DNA of 41,153 bases from Caedibacter sp052030685 (lineage in GTDB: Bacteria; Pseudomonadota; Gammaproteobacteria; Francisellales; Francisellaceae). The notes under the pieces were generated by a model. The model saw only the letters and a list, made by a program, of their open reading frames with translations, was not told where the DNA came from and did not search any database. Below are positions 17,296 through 25,316 of the stretch, piece by piece. A program made the position numbers and the translations under genes. The stretch's first letter is position 1, and every line of letters starts with the position of its first letter. The stretch is from assembly GCF_052030685.1 (NCBI RefSeq), contig NZ_JBQAJM010000022.1, positions 1 through 41,153 of the forward strand, read 5' to 3'.

Positions 17296-18363
17296 TTATT
17301 TAGCTTGACGTTTTTCTTTAACAGCAGCGGCGAGCTTATCAAGCATTTCAATTGTTTCATCCCAACCAACACAAGCATCAGTAATACTCTTGCCATACTC
17401 TAAAGGAGTCACAAAAATGGATTGATTACCCTCTTTTAAGTTGCTCTCAATCATAACACCTAAGATATCTTCACTGCCTGCTTTGTATTGCTCACAAATA
17501 TCATCAATCACCAAAGATTGCTTCTTATAATCTTTGCTACTATTGCCGTGACTGCAATCAATCATCACCTTGTGAGGTAAATGATGCTCTTTTAAACCGT
17601 CAGCAGTTTGATCAACATATTCTTTGGCATAATTTGGTCCATCATTGCCGCCACGCAAAATAATATGCGCATCAGCATTACCGGTTGTTTCAAAAATCGC
17701 CGTTGTACCTTGTTTGGTAACACCTAAGAAATGGTGCTTTGATTTCGCCGCTCTTACTGCGTCAACGGCAATACCAATGCTACCTTTGGTACCATTTTTA
17801 AAGCCTATTGGACAAGATAAGCCTGAAGCTAACTCACGATGCACCTGACTTTCAGTGGTGCGCGCACCAATGGCTCCCCAAGCAATAAGATCGGAGATAT
17901 ACTGTGGACTAATCACATCTAGAAACTCGGTCGCACATGGCAAGCCCATATCTGAGATGTCCAATAATAACTGGCGCGCCATACGCAAGCCTTTGTTGAT
18001 TTTAAAGCTATTATCTAAATCAGGGTCATTAATTAATCCCTTCCAACCCACCGTTGTTCTTGGTTTTTCAAAATAGACACGCATGATCACAACGAGCTCA
18101 TCGGCATGTTTTCTCGCTTCACTCAATAAAAGTCCAGCATACTCTTTCGCAGCCTTAATATCATGCACTGAACAAGGTCCAACAACGACAACCAAGCGAT
18201 CGTCTTTGTTTTGTAGCACATTGGATACTGCTTTACGCGCAGCAATCACGGTTGCCGTAGCTTCTTTGGTCATCGGATGCTCTTCATGGATGACCCCAGA
18301 TGGCACTAAGGTGCGTTTGTCTTTGATACGTGTATTATCTGTTTTATCGTGTATGTCTATCAC
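17296..18363 (-). CDS. 3-deoxy-7-phosphoheptulonate (DAHP) synthase, type I
   Basis: This enzyme condenses phosphoenolpyruvate and erythrose-4-phosphate, the first step of the shikimate pathway. The 355-residue protein shows VVVVGPCSVHD, RVYFEKPRTTVGWKGLINDP, GARTTESQVHRELASG, MIDCSHGNSSK and the C-terminal YGKSITDACVGW block, all typical of the AroF/AroG/AroH family. Which aromatic amino acid inhibits it cannot be decided by eye. The start is a GTG at 18363, preceded at eight bases by GGAG. It is the fifth gene of the mraY-murF operon, an odd place for an aromatic pathway gene. Confidence 0.93.
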   Translation of the reverse strand: MIDIHDKTDNTRIKDKRTLVPSGVIHEEHPMTKEATATVIAARKAVSNVLQNKDDRLVVVVGPCSVHDIKAAKEYAGLLLSEARKHADELVVIMRVYFEKPRTTVGWKGLINDPDLDNSFKINKGLRMARQLLLDISDMGLPCATEFLDVISPQYISDLIAWGAIGARTTESQVHRELASGLSCPIGFKNGTKGSIGIAVDAVRAAKSKHHFLGVTKQGTTAIFETTGNADAHIILRGGNDGPNYAKEYVDQTADGLKEHHLPHKVMIDCSHGNSSKDYKKQSLVIDDICEQYKAGSEDILGVMIESNLKEGNQSIFVTPLEYGKSITDACVGWDETIEMLDKLAAAVKEKRQAK

Positions 18364-18396
18364 CCTCTCTACTCCACTTTATACTGTTTTTTTATT

Positions 18397-18960
18397 TTAT
18401 ACTTTTTTATTTTTTGAAATTCTATCCACTATAACATGAATTATAAACATGCCAACATGTCCTGCTAAATAATACCAAACAATTTGCGCAAAGAATTCAT
18501 GTAGCTCCTTGATATCATGTAGCAATGATGCACCAATATAATTGGCAGGAATTACAAGCCAGAGAGTCCCCAAGAAAGCAACCAAAAGCAATAGTAGAAA
18601 CCCTAAACCTTGAATTAACCCTGCTAGACCACCAAAATCACGATCAGGTAAACGGCAACGACACAGTAGTTTTACATCATCTATGACGAGGCTAAAACCT
18701 TTTTTATTGTAAGGAAAAAGATGCCCAAATTTATCTTTTTCTACTAAACTTGCCGCACGCAATAAATACCCTAATAATAAGAAAAAAACGGTGACACCAA
18801 AAATCTCATGAAATAGAAATAATTTTAATGTCCACGGCTCAACGCCTGGCTTTATTTTATGATGCATCCATTGTGCTGATAATAGTTGAAAGATAATGGC
18901 TAATGCAAATAACCAATGAATGACATGTGCCAATACATCATAATGTGTTTGTTTTTTCAT
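18397..18960 (-). CDS. Cytochrome b561-family membrane protein
   Basis: A 187-residue four-helix membrane protein of the bacterial cytochrome b561 type, which passes electrons across or within the inner membrane using two b haems. Candidate haem histidines are in helix 1 (HYDVLAHVIHW), helix 2 (FLFHEIFG), helix 3 (HDIKELHEFF) and helix 4 (AGHVGMFIIH). The ATG at 18960 follows GAGTGAGG by five bases. It lies 14 bases after ftsW and 33 bases before the DAHP synthase gene, inside the cell-wall operon. The electron donor and acceptor are unknown. Confidence 0.85.
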   Translation of the reverse strand: MKKQTHYDVLAHVIHWLFALAIIFQLLSAQWMHHKIKPGVEPWTLKLFLFHEIFGVTVFFLLLGYLLRAASLVEKDKFGHLFPYNKKGFSLVIDDVKLLCRCRLPDRDFGGLAGLIQGLGFLLLLLVAFLGTLWLVIPANYIGASLLHDIKELHEFFAQIVWYYLAGHVGMFIIHVIVDRISKNKKV

Positions 18961-18974
18961 AAATGCCTCACTCT

Positions 18975-20180
18975 TTAAGATATTTTTTTATAGATATAAC
19001 GCGGCATAACCTCATCCGCTGTAACCTTATTTTCAAAGTCAATTCTCAACAAAATTCCCAAGGCAAAACACATAATAAGCAAGCTACTTCCACCATAGCT
19101 AATCAATGGCAATGTCAAGCCTTTGGTCGGTAGCACACCGATGTTCACACCAATATTAACAATCACCTGAAAAGCCACCCAAAAGCTTATACCATAAGCA
19201 ACATAGCTTTGAAAATGGCGATTAAGCACATAAGCAAGACTGGCAATCCGCATCCCCTTCCAGATCAAATAAGCATAAACCATTAACAGCGTGATCACAC
19301 CTACTGCACCCAACTCCTCAGCGACTACTGATACAATAAAGTCGGTATGTGCTTCAGGTAAGAAAAATTGCTTTTGAATACCACTACCCAAGCCATCACC
19401 AAACCAGCCGCCTCTTCCATATGAGATCAATGCTTGCACTAGCTGATAACCGGTATTATTGGGGTCTGCCCACGGATCTAAAAAACCATTTAAGCGTGCT
19501 AAACGATAGGGTTCAAAAAGCACTAGAAACGTTGCAGCAACTGCTCCTAATACAATCAAAATAATAAACCATCTTAATTTAACACCTGCCATAAACATAA
19601 TGCCAAAAACACAGGTAAACATCACAACAGAAGCACCAAAGTCAGGCTCTTTAAGTAGCAATCCTGCCATTGCTGCAAGGATAATCAATGGCTTGACGAC
19701 ACCTTTGAATGTTTCTCTGGCAACATCACCAAAACGCACTAAGTAGGATGAGAAATACATAATCGCACATAGTTTCACGACTTCTGAAACTTGAACATTA
19801 ATCACAAGCAAAGGTATCCAACGTCTTGAACCATTAACCTCGCGCCCAATATGTGGAATCAATACAGCAATAAGTAAAACAAAGGCAATGATAAGCCACA
19901 GTTTATAGACTTTCTGATAGTTATCCGTTGGCACTAATAGCGCACATATCATCGCTCCTATACCAAGTACGGCAAAGAAGCCTTGACGCATGCAATAAAA
20001 ATAAGGATTACCATAGTCATAGTTTGCATCAACCATTGACGCCGAGGTTACCATGATCCAACCAAACGCTAATAGTCCCAGCACTAAAAAAACAAACGCC
20101 ATATCAAGCTCAATGGTCGCTCGAACGCGCACCTTTTTGCTATTGCGCTGACTCAATAAATTACGAATAAAAAAAAGCAC
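18975..20180 (-). CDS. ftsW: Septal peptidoglycan glycosyltransferase FtsW (SEDS family)
   Basis: FtsW polymerises lipid II at the division septum together with FtsI. The 401-residue protein has about ten membrane segments; the first holds GWIMVTSASM, typical of FtsW. EPDFGASVVMF, the large extracytoplasmic loop with GYQLVQALISYGRGGWFG, and PLISYGGSSLL near the C-terminus are SEDS signatures. Position after murD favours FtsW over RodA. The start is a GTG at 20180, supported by TAAGGT a few bases upstream. The gap to murD is four bases and cytochrome b561 follows after 14 bases. murG, murC and ddl, which normally follow, are absent. Confidence 0.94.
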   Translation of the reverse strand: MLFFIRNLLSQRNSKKVRVRATIELDMAFVFLVLGLLAFGWIMVTSASMVDANYDYGNPYFYCMRQGFFAVLGIGAMICALLVPTDNYQKVYKLWLIIAFVLLIAVLIPHIGREVNGSRRWIPLLVINVQVSEVVKLCAIMYFSSYLVRFGDVARETFKGVVKPLIILAAMAGLLLKEPDFGASVVMFTCVFGIMFMAGVKLRWFIILIVLGAVAATFLVLFEPYRLARLNGFLDPWADPNNTGYQLVQALISYGRGGWFGDGLGSGIQKQFFLPEAHTDFIVSVVAEELGAVGVITLLMVYAYLIWKGMRIASLAYVLNRHFQSYVAYGISFWVAFQVIVNIGVNIGVLPTKGLTLPLISYGGSSLLIMCFALGILLRIDFENKVTADEVMPRYIYKKIS

Positions 20181-20184
20181 TCTG

Positions 20185-21534
20185 TTACCTTAGCTTATTA
20201 ACCAATTCTTCAAAATATTCACCACGATGAGCATAGCTTAAAAAACCATCGAAGCTTGCACATGCCGGTGATAATAACACAATATCATTTTGACAAGCGA
20301 GGGTTCTGGCAGCATTAAATGCCTCATCAAAGCACTCACACAGCAGACAATCCACCTCATTGGCAATGGCTTGATAAATTAGCTTACCATCCTGCCCGTA
20401 AACTACTGCTTTTCTAACATATGCCTTAAGCACTGGGACTAATTCTCTAAAATCAGCACCTTTTGCTAAACCACCTAACATAATAATAATGTTTTGAGTC
20501 TCTTTACTTCCTAAACCGATAAGTGCGGCTTCAGTTGATGCAATATTGGTTGCTTTGGAGTCATTAATATATTGGGTGCCTTTAAATTTTCTAACCAAAC
20601 GACAGCGATGCGCAAGCGGGTTAAATGTTGCAATTGCTGATTTAATCTTGGCTTTATCACCATCTGATAAAATCATTAGCCCACCTAAGATAGTTAGCAC
20701 TGCTAATATATTCTCAAGATTATGCTTGCCTTGTAATATCAGCTCAGACTGCCGACAAAATAGCTCATTATGAAATATTGCTTTATCATCATCGACATAA
20801 GTCGCGTCATTATTAAAGTATGAAAAAGTAGCATCCGTTCTATGATTTAATACGTCTTTTTGTTTGGCATTCATCACACGATAGTTGCCACGCGCGAGCA
20901 ATGCCAACTTTGCATCACAGTACGCCTGATAGTCAACATAGCGATCCAAGTGATCAGGGGATAGATTAAGCACTGCTACAACATCAAACTGCGCATGCTT
21001 TAGTAAATCAATCTGAAAGCTTGAGACCTCAAGCACATAAACATCCACTTCATCATCAATCAAATTCAAAGCAGGAATGCCAATATTCCCGCCTAGAGCA
21101 GCATTCATCCCAAGACTTTTCAGTACATGGAAAAGTAAAGAAACAACGGTACTCTTGCCATTTGAACCAGTAACTGCAATCATTTTCTGCTTATTATTTT
21201 GATTGCGATTATACGATATAATATGTAATGCAAATAACTCAATATCACCAATCACTTTATGCCAATGAATGTGCAATTGATCAAATGGTGCTTTATTCAC
21301 TGGAATGCCAGGCGCTACAACAATTAAATCATAACATTCAAGATTGATATCATTAAAGTTTTGATAATCAACCTCCACACGGGTGTTTTTAGAATTCTGA
21401 TCAAAGATATCTATCTCTAGCGCATAAGCGCTTAAGTAATCAACAACCGCAACACCTGAAACACCAAGACCTGCGACTAATACACGTTTGATTTGTTGTG
21501 TTTGATAATAAAAGAAAGGCTTTAACTCAATCAT
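20185..21534 (-). CDS. murD: UDP-N-acetylmuramoyl-L-alanine--D-glutamate ligase MurD
   Basis: MurD adds D-glutamate to UDP-MurNAc-L-Ala in the cytoplasm. The 449-residue protein has an N-terminal nucleotide-binding domain (VLVAGLGVSGVA), the ATP loop AVTGSNGKSTV, NLSPDHLDRYVDYQAY with the magnesium histidine, NDSKATNIASTEAAL, and the C-terminal SPACASFDGFLSYAHRG motif. It begins 12 bases after mraY and ends four bases before the ftsW GTG, so it is firmly within the operon. The ATG at 21534 has only a weak upstream site. Confidence 0.96.
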   Translation of the reverse strand: MIELKPFFYYQTQQIKRVLVAGLGVSGVAVVDYLSAYALEIDIFDQNSKNTRVEVDYQNFNDINLECYDLIVVAPGIPVNKAPFDQLHIHWHKVIGDIELFALHIISYNRNQNNKQKMIAVTGSNGKSTVVSLLFHVLKSLGMNAALGGNIGIPALNLIDDEVDVYVLEVSSFQIDLLKHAQFDVVAVLNLSPDHLDRYVDYQAYCDAKLALLARGNYRVMNAKQKDVLNHRTDATFSYFNNDATYVDDDKAIFHNELFCRQSELILQGKHNLENILAVLTILGGLMILSDGDKAKIKSAIATFNPLAHRCRLVRKFKGTQYINDSKATNIASTEAALIGLGSKETQNIIIMLGGLAKGADFRELVPVLKAYVRKAVVYGQDGKLIYQAIANEVDCLLCECFDEAFNAARTLACQNDIVLLSPACASFDGFLSYAHRGEYFEELVNKLR

Positions 21535-21546
21535 TGCATCGTCACA

Positions 21547-22638
21547 TTAGCGCACTTTAAGTGCCGCAAGCCCGATTAATACAAAAATAACCGTCAAAAT
21601 CCAAAAACGCACCACCACTTTGGTTTCAGGCCACCCTTTTAACTCAAAATGATGATGAAGTGGTGCCATTTTAAAAATTCGTTTCTTTCTTAATTTATAT
21701 GAGCCAACTTGCAGAATAACCGAAACCGTTTCCATGACAAACAAAAAGCCCATAATAAAAAGCACTAATTCTTGACGAATAATCACCGCAATGGTGCCAA
21801 GTGTCGCCCCTAATGCGAGCGAACCAACATCACCCATAAACACATCAGCCGGGTAAGCATTAAACCACAAAAAGCCAAAACCAGCGCCAGCAATTGCAGC
21901 ACAAAAGACAACAAGCTCATCAATACCAACGTTGGGCATATAATCAAAAAGCAAGTGCCCTGCAAAGGCACTATTGGTAATCACATAAGCATAAATGGCA
22001 AGCCCCATTGCCACCAACACAATCGGTAAAATTGCCAATCCATCTAAGCCATCGGTTAAATTCACCGCATTGCTACTGCCCGTTATCACAAAATACCCCA
22101 ACAGAATAACCCAAGCACCTAGTGGAATACCCCAGTCTTTGCTAAATGGAATCGATAAACTAAAATCCATATAGTTATGCAATAACGCATAAATCCATAG
22201 CATTGCCATTATCGCGAAAATCGATTGCATCAAATACTTATATTTCGCGCGCAAACCTTTAGGGTGCTTTAATACTAACTTTAGGAAGTCATCTAAAAAA
22301 CCAATTAGACCAAAACTGACAAGTACAAAAAGCAGTACCCATATAAAGGGACTATTTAATTTTGCCCATAATAAAATAGATACAACAATGGAAAAAATAA
22401 TTAAGCACCCTCCCATTGTTGGCGTATTTTTCTTAACCAGATGCGTTTGCGGACCATCATCCCGCACCACCTGCCCTATCTGCATTTTACTCAACCAACT
22501 GATCATCGGTTTACCAATAAATAAACTAATCAACAACGCTGTTAATGCTGCCATTAGCGAGCGCACCGTCACATAACTGCTGAAAATATGCATAAACGTA
22601 AAATACTGTGACAACCAACTGGTGAACCATAATAACAT
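21547..22638 (-). CDS. mraY: Phospho-N-acetylmuramoyl-pentapeptide transferase MraY
   Basis: MraY transfers phospho-MurNAc-pentapeptide to undecaprenyl phosphate, making lipid I at the inner membrane. The 363-residue, ten-helix protein has DDGPQTHLVKKNTPTMGG, the DD pair in GFLDDFLK, NLTDGLDGLA, the catalytic aspartate in FMGDVGSLALG, and the HHH of PLHHHFELKGW. AAGG lies nine bases before the ATG at 22638. It is the first gene of the seven-gene operon, with a promoter candidate just upstream, after the groEL terminator. Confidence 0.96.
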   Translation of the reverse strand: MLLWFTSWLSQYFTFMHIFSSYVTVRSLMAALTALLISLFIGKPMISWLSKMQIGQVVRDDGPQTHLVKKNTPTMGGCLIIFSIVVSILLWAKLNSPFIWVLLFVLVSFGLIGFLDDFLKLVLKHPKGLRAKYKYLMQSIFAIMAMLWIYALLHNYMDFSLSIPFSKDWGIPLGAWVILLGYFVITGSSNAVNLTDGLDGLAILPIVLVAMGLAIYAYVITNSAFAGHLLFDYMPNVGIDELVVFCAAIAGAGFGFLWFNAYPADVFMGDVGSLALGATLGTIAVIIRQELVLFIMGFLFVMETVSVILQVGSYKLRKKRIFKMAPLHHHFELKGWPETKVVVRFWILTVIFVLIGLAALKVR

Positions 22639-22704
22639 CTAAAAAAACCTTGCCTTAAAACTTAAATTACACTGTTGAAAGCCAGTGCACTACAAATGCA
22701 AAGT

Positions 22705-22733
22705 ATTCTAGTAAGCCTAATTGCAGAATACAA
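22705..22733 (-). promoter_or_regulatory. Candidate promoter of the mraY-murF operon
   Basis: On the minus strand TTGTAT (22733-22728) and TAGAAT (22710-22705) are 17 bases apart, about 65 bases before the mraY ATG and downstream of the groEL terminator. It would give the cell-wall operon its own transcription start. The -35 is a weak match. Confidence 0.45.
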
Positions 22734-22754
22734 CCAGTGCTGCGTTTAAAAGAT

Positions 22755-22780
22755 AATAAAAAAGGGGCGTAACGCCCCTT
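22755..22780 (-). terminator. Rho-independent terminator of groESL
   Basis: Read on the minus strand, AAGGGGCG and CGCCCCTT (22780-22773 and 22769-22762) form a perfect eight-base stem around a three-base loop, followed directly by a T-rich run. It lies about 30 bases after the groEL stop and separates groESL from mraY. Confidence 0.93.
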
Positions 22781-22811
22781 CTTATTGTTTATAGTTGTGG
22801 GTAGCTGATGA

Positions 22812-24458
22812 TTACATCATGCCAGGCATGCCCCCCATTCCGCCCATGCCACCCATAGCAGCAGCTGGATCAGCTTTATCTTCTTTGATCTCACCAACCA
22901 TTGCTTCGGTTGTGATCATAAGACCCGCAACAGATGCCGCGTGTTGTAGCGCTGAGCGAGTTACTTTCGTTGGGTCTAAGATACCCATCTCGATCATATC
23001 ACCATAAGTATCATTTGCAGCGTTGTAACCGTGGCTGCCATCTTTAGCGCGAACATTATTAACAACAACAGAGGCTTCACCACCGGCATTTTTAACGATC
23101 TGACGCAAAGGGGCTTCCATCGCACGACGCATTAATGAAATACCATGATCTTGGTCTTCATTGTCACCTTTTAGGTTTTCAAGAGCTGCCTGTGCGCGAA
23201 GTAAAGCCACACCACCACCGGCAACAACACCTTCCTCAACCGCAGCGCGCGTTGCATGAAGCGCATCGTCAACACGGTCTTTTTTCTCTTTCATTTCAAC
23301 TTCAGTCACAGCGCCAACACGGATTACCGCAACACCACCTGCTAATTTAGCTAAACGCTCTTGAAGCTTCTCGCGATCATAGTCAGAAGTTGACTCTTCG
23401 ATTTGCTTTTTGATTTGAGCAACACGTGCTTCGATATTCGCTTTTTGACCTGCGCCATCGATAACTGTCGTATCATCTTTGGTGATTTGCACGCGTGAAG
23501 CCGTACCTAAATGCTCAATTGTTGCTTTCTCTAACGTTAAACCAACTTCTTCAGCAATAACCGTAGCACCTGTTAAGATGGCAATATCTTCCAACATTGC
23601 TTTACGACGATCACCAAAACCTGGGGCTTTAACCGCTGCAACTTTAACAATACCGCGGATATTGTTAACAACTAATGTTGCTAATGCTTCACCTTCGACA
23701 TCTTCAGCAATGATTAATAATGGTTTACCAGACTTAGCAACACCTTCTAATGTCGGCAATAAATCACGAATATTAGATACTTTCTTATCGACGATTAAAA
23801 TGTATGGATTTTCAAGCTCAGCCGTCATATTCTCTTGATTCGTTGCAAAATATGGTGATAAGTAACCACGGTCAAATTGCATACCTTCAACAACGTCTAA
23901 CTCATCTTCAAAGCCTTTACCTTCTTCAACCGTGATAACACCTTCAGAGCCAACTTTAGCCATTGCTTTAGCAATCAACTCACCGACGGTTGCATCAGAG
24001 TTTGCAGAAATTGTACCGACTTGCTCAATCGCCTTGTTATCAGCACATGGCTTAGAAAGTGCTTTTAATGCATCAACTGCTTTAATCGTTGCTTTATCAA
24101 TGCCACGCTTAAGATCCATAGGGTTCATGCCAGCTGCAACTGCTTTTAAACCATCTGTTAACAAAGCTTGTGCTAAAACAGTTGCTGTTGTTGTACCATC
24201 ACCTGCAATATCAGCAGTTTTTGATGCAACTTCTTTAACCATTTGCGCACCCATATTGGCAAACTTGTCTTTTAATTCAATTTCCTTGGCAACAGATACA
24301 CCATCTTTAGTGATTGCAGGGGCTCCAAATGATTTCTCAAGTACAACATTGCGTCCTTTTGGACCTAGTGTGACTTTTACTGCATTGGCTAATGTATTAA
24401 CACCATCTAGCATACGTGCACGAGCGTCATCTGAAAACATTACTTCTTTAGCGGCCAT
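22812..24458 (-). CDS. groEL: 60 kDa chaperonin GroEL
   Basis: The ATP-driven double-ring folding chamber for cytoplasmic proteins, capped by GroES. The 548-residue protein begins MAAKEVMFSDDAR, has the ATP-binding TLGPKGRNVVLEKSFGAP and DGTTTATVLAQ (catalytic Asp in GDGTTT), and ends with the flexible repeated GGM tail closing in MM. AGAGGAAAG precedes the ATG. It is the second gene of the heat-shock operon; a strong terminator follows. The spacing to groES is 142 bases, unusually long for this pair, and holds a hairpin repeat. Confidence 0.98.
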   Translation of the reverse strand: MAAKEVMFSDDARARMLDGVNTLANAVKVTLGPKGRNVVLEKSFGAPAITKDGVSVAKEIELKDKFANMGAQMVKEVASKTADIAGDGTTTATVLAQALLTDGLKAVAAGMNPMDLKRGIDKATIKAVDALKALSKPCADNKAIEQVGTISANSDATVGELIAKAMAKVGSEGVITVEEGKGFEDELDVVEGMQFDRGYLSPYFATNQENMTAELENPYILIVDKKVSNIRDLLPTLEGVAKSGKPLLIIAEDVEGEALATLVVNNIRGIVKVAAVKAPGFGDRRKAMLEDIAILTGATVIAEEVGLTLEKATIEHLGTASRVQITKDDTTVIDGAGQKANIEARVAQIKKQIEESTSDYDREKLQERLAKLAGGVAVIRVGAVTEVEMKEKKDRVDDALHATRAAVEEGVVAGGGVALLRAQAALENLKGDNEDQDHGISLMRRAMEAPLRQIVKNAGGEASVVVNNVRAKDGSHGYNAANDTYGDMIEMGILDPTKVTRSALQHAASVAGLMITTEAMVGEIKEDKADPAAAMGGMGGMGGMPGMM

Positions 24459-24551
24459 GTTTCTTTCCTCTTAAATTTCGTTTTGTTTACTTTTAACTAA
24501 AAATTTTGCTTTTAAAGTCGATCATCTGATGATGGTATTACCCTCAGTATT

Positions 24552-24570
24552 GGGCGTATGCAATACGCCC
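24552..24570. repeat. Hairpin repeat inside the groES-groEL gap
   Basis: GGGCGTAT (24552-24559) and ATACGCCC (24563-24570) are perfect eight-base inverted repeats around GCA. Flanking bases (TAGGGG on one side on the minus strand) resemble widespread intergenic repeats built on GGGGCG...CGCCC. No T-run follows on the minus strand, so it is not a normal terminator. A second small palindrome (ATCATC-T-GATGAT) lies around 24521-24533. The rest of the 142-base gap is AT-rich and holds no gene. Confidence 0.75.
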
Positions 24571-24600
24571 CTACCGAAAATCAACAGACATATCACGTTT

Positions 24601-24888
24601 TTATTCAACAATACCCATGATATCTTCTTCACGCATCATCAATAGTTCTTCACCATCAACTTTAACTTCATTGCCAGCGTACTTCCCGAATAACACTTTA
24701 TCACCCACTTTAACATCAAGCGCACGAACGCCACCGTCTGTTAAAATCTTACCGTGACCTGCTGCAATAATAGTACCTTGCATTGGTTTTTCCTTAGCGC
24801 TATCCGTTAAGATAATCCCGCCTGCTGATTTTTCTTCTTCCTCAGCGCGACGAACCAACACTCTATCATGTAAAGGGCGAATTGCCAT
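24601..24888 (-). CDS. groES: 10 kDa co-chaperonin GroES
   Basis: GroES caps the GroEL chamber. The 95-residue protein starts MAIRPLHDRVLVRR; the mobile loop GGIILTDSAKEKP contacts GroEL, and KVGDKVLFGKYAG and a C-terminal MREEDIMGIVE follow, as in all GroES. AAGGAG precedes the ATG by eight bases. It is first in the operon, with a sigma32-type promoter about 60-85 bases upstream. Confidence 0.98.
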   Translation of the reverse strand: MAIRPLHDRVLVRRAEEEEKSAGGIILTDSAKEKPMQGTIIAAGHGKILTDGGVRALDVKVGDKVLFGKYAGNEVKVDGEELLMMREEDIMGIVE

Positions 24889-24944
24889 ATTTAGACTCCT
24901 TTTTTAAGCTATTGTTAAACATTAGTTGTTTATTGCAGGCAGAA

Positions 24945-24972
24945 ATATGGTGATAGCAATTTGCATTTCAAG
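24945..24972 (-). promoter_or_regulatory. Sigma32 (RpoH) heat-shock promoter of groESL
   Basis: On the minus strand CTTGAAA (24972-24966) is followed after 13 bases by CACCATAT (24952-24945). This is close to the sigma32 consensus (CTTGAAA, spacer 11-16, CCCCATnT). It lies 56 bases before the groES ATG. No CIRCE (HrcA) inverted repeat was seen, so positive control by RpoH is the likely mode. Confidence 0.8.
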
Positions 24973-25103
24973 AATTTTTTCAAAAGTTTTTTGCTTTATT
25001 TTTCAAGGCTCAAATCATTGATTATTTTACACACAAAAATCATCTTTAGTTCTAATAGCACTATCTTTAAGAGGATCACTAACCATCCATGGCAGCTTCG
25101 CAC

Positions 25104-25178
25104 TGGATCCTCACGCCATCCTGGCTCAGGATGACAAATCAGAGGATGTCATTGCGAGCATGGATGTGTGGCAATCCA
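25104..25178. repeat. Two-hairpin intergenic repeat between the AsmA-like gene and groES
   Basis: CATCCTG-GCT-CAGGATG (25117-25133) is a perfect seven-base stem. It is followed by ATTGC (25151-25155) and GCAAT (25171-25175), with a smaller CAT/ATG pairing inside. The wording (GCCATCCTGGCTCAGGATGAC, GTCATTGCGAGC...GGCAATCC) resembles short repeats scattered between genes in many bacterial genomes. The 428-base gap 24889-25316 otherwise holds the groES leader and promoter; I see no gene in it. Confidence 0.6.
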
Positions 25179-25316
25179 TTTTATCAGGGATGGTTTGTTT
25201 AAATTCGTTGCAGAGCCTATATTTACAAGCTATTTCTTAAGGTAGTGCCATTAATCTTTAGTTTAACTTCAAGCATATTTCACCCATGTGAGTGACATTC
25301 AACATTGTTGTAAACA

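Noticed and set aside
23932..24474. 180-residue ORF opposite groEL
   Set aside because: It is the antisense shadow of a highly conserved gene with biased codons; its low-complexity Ser/Ala/Thr make-up is typical of such shadows.
24552..24570. Terminator between groES and groEL
   Set aside because: The stem is strong, but no T-run follows on the transcribed strand, unlike the real terminator after groEL.
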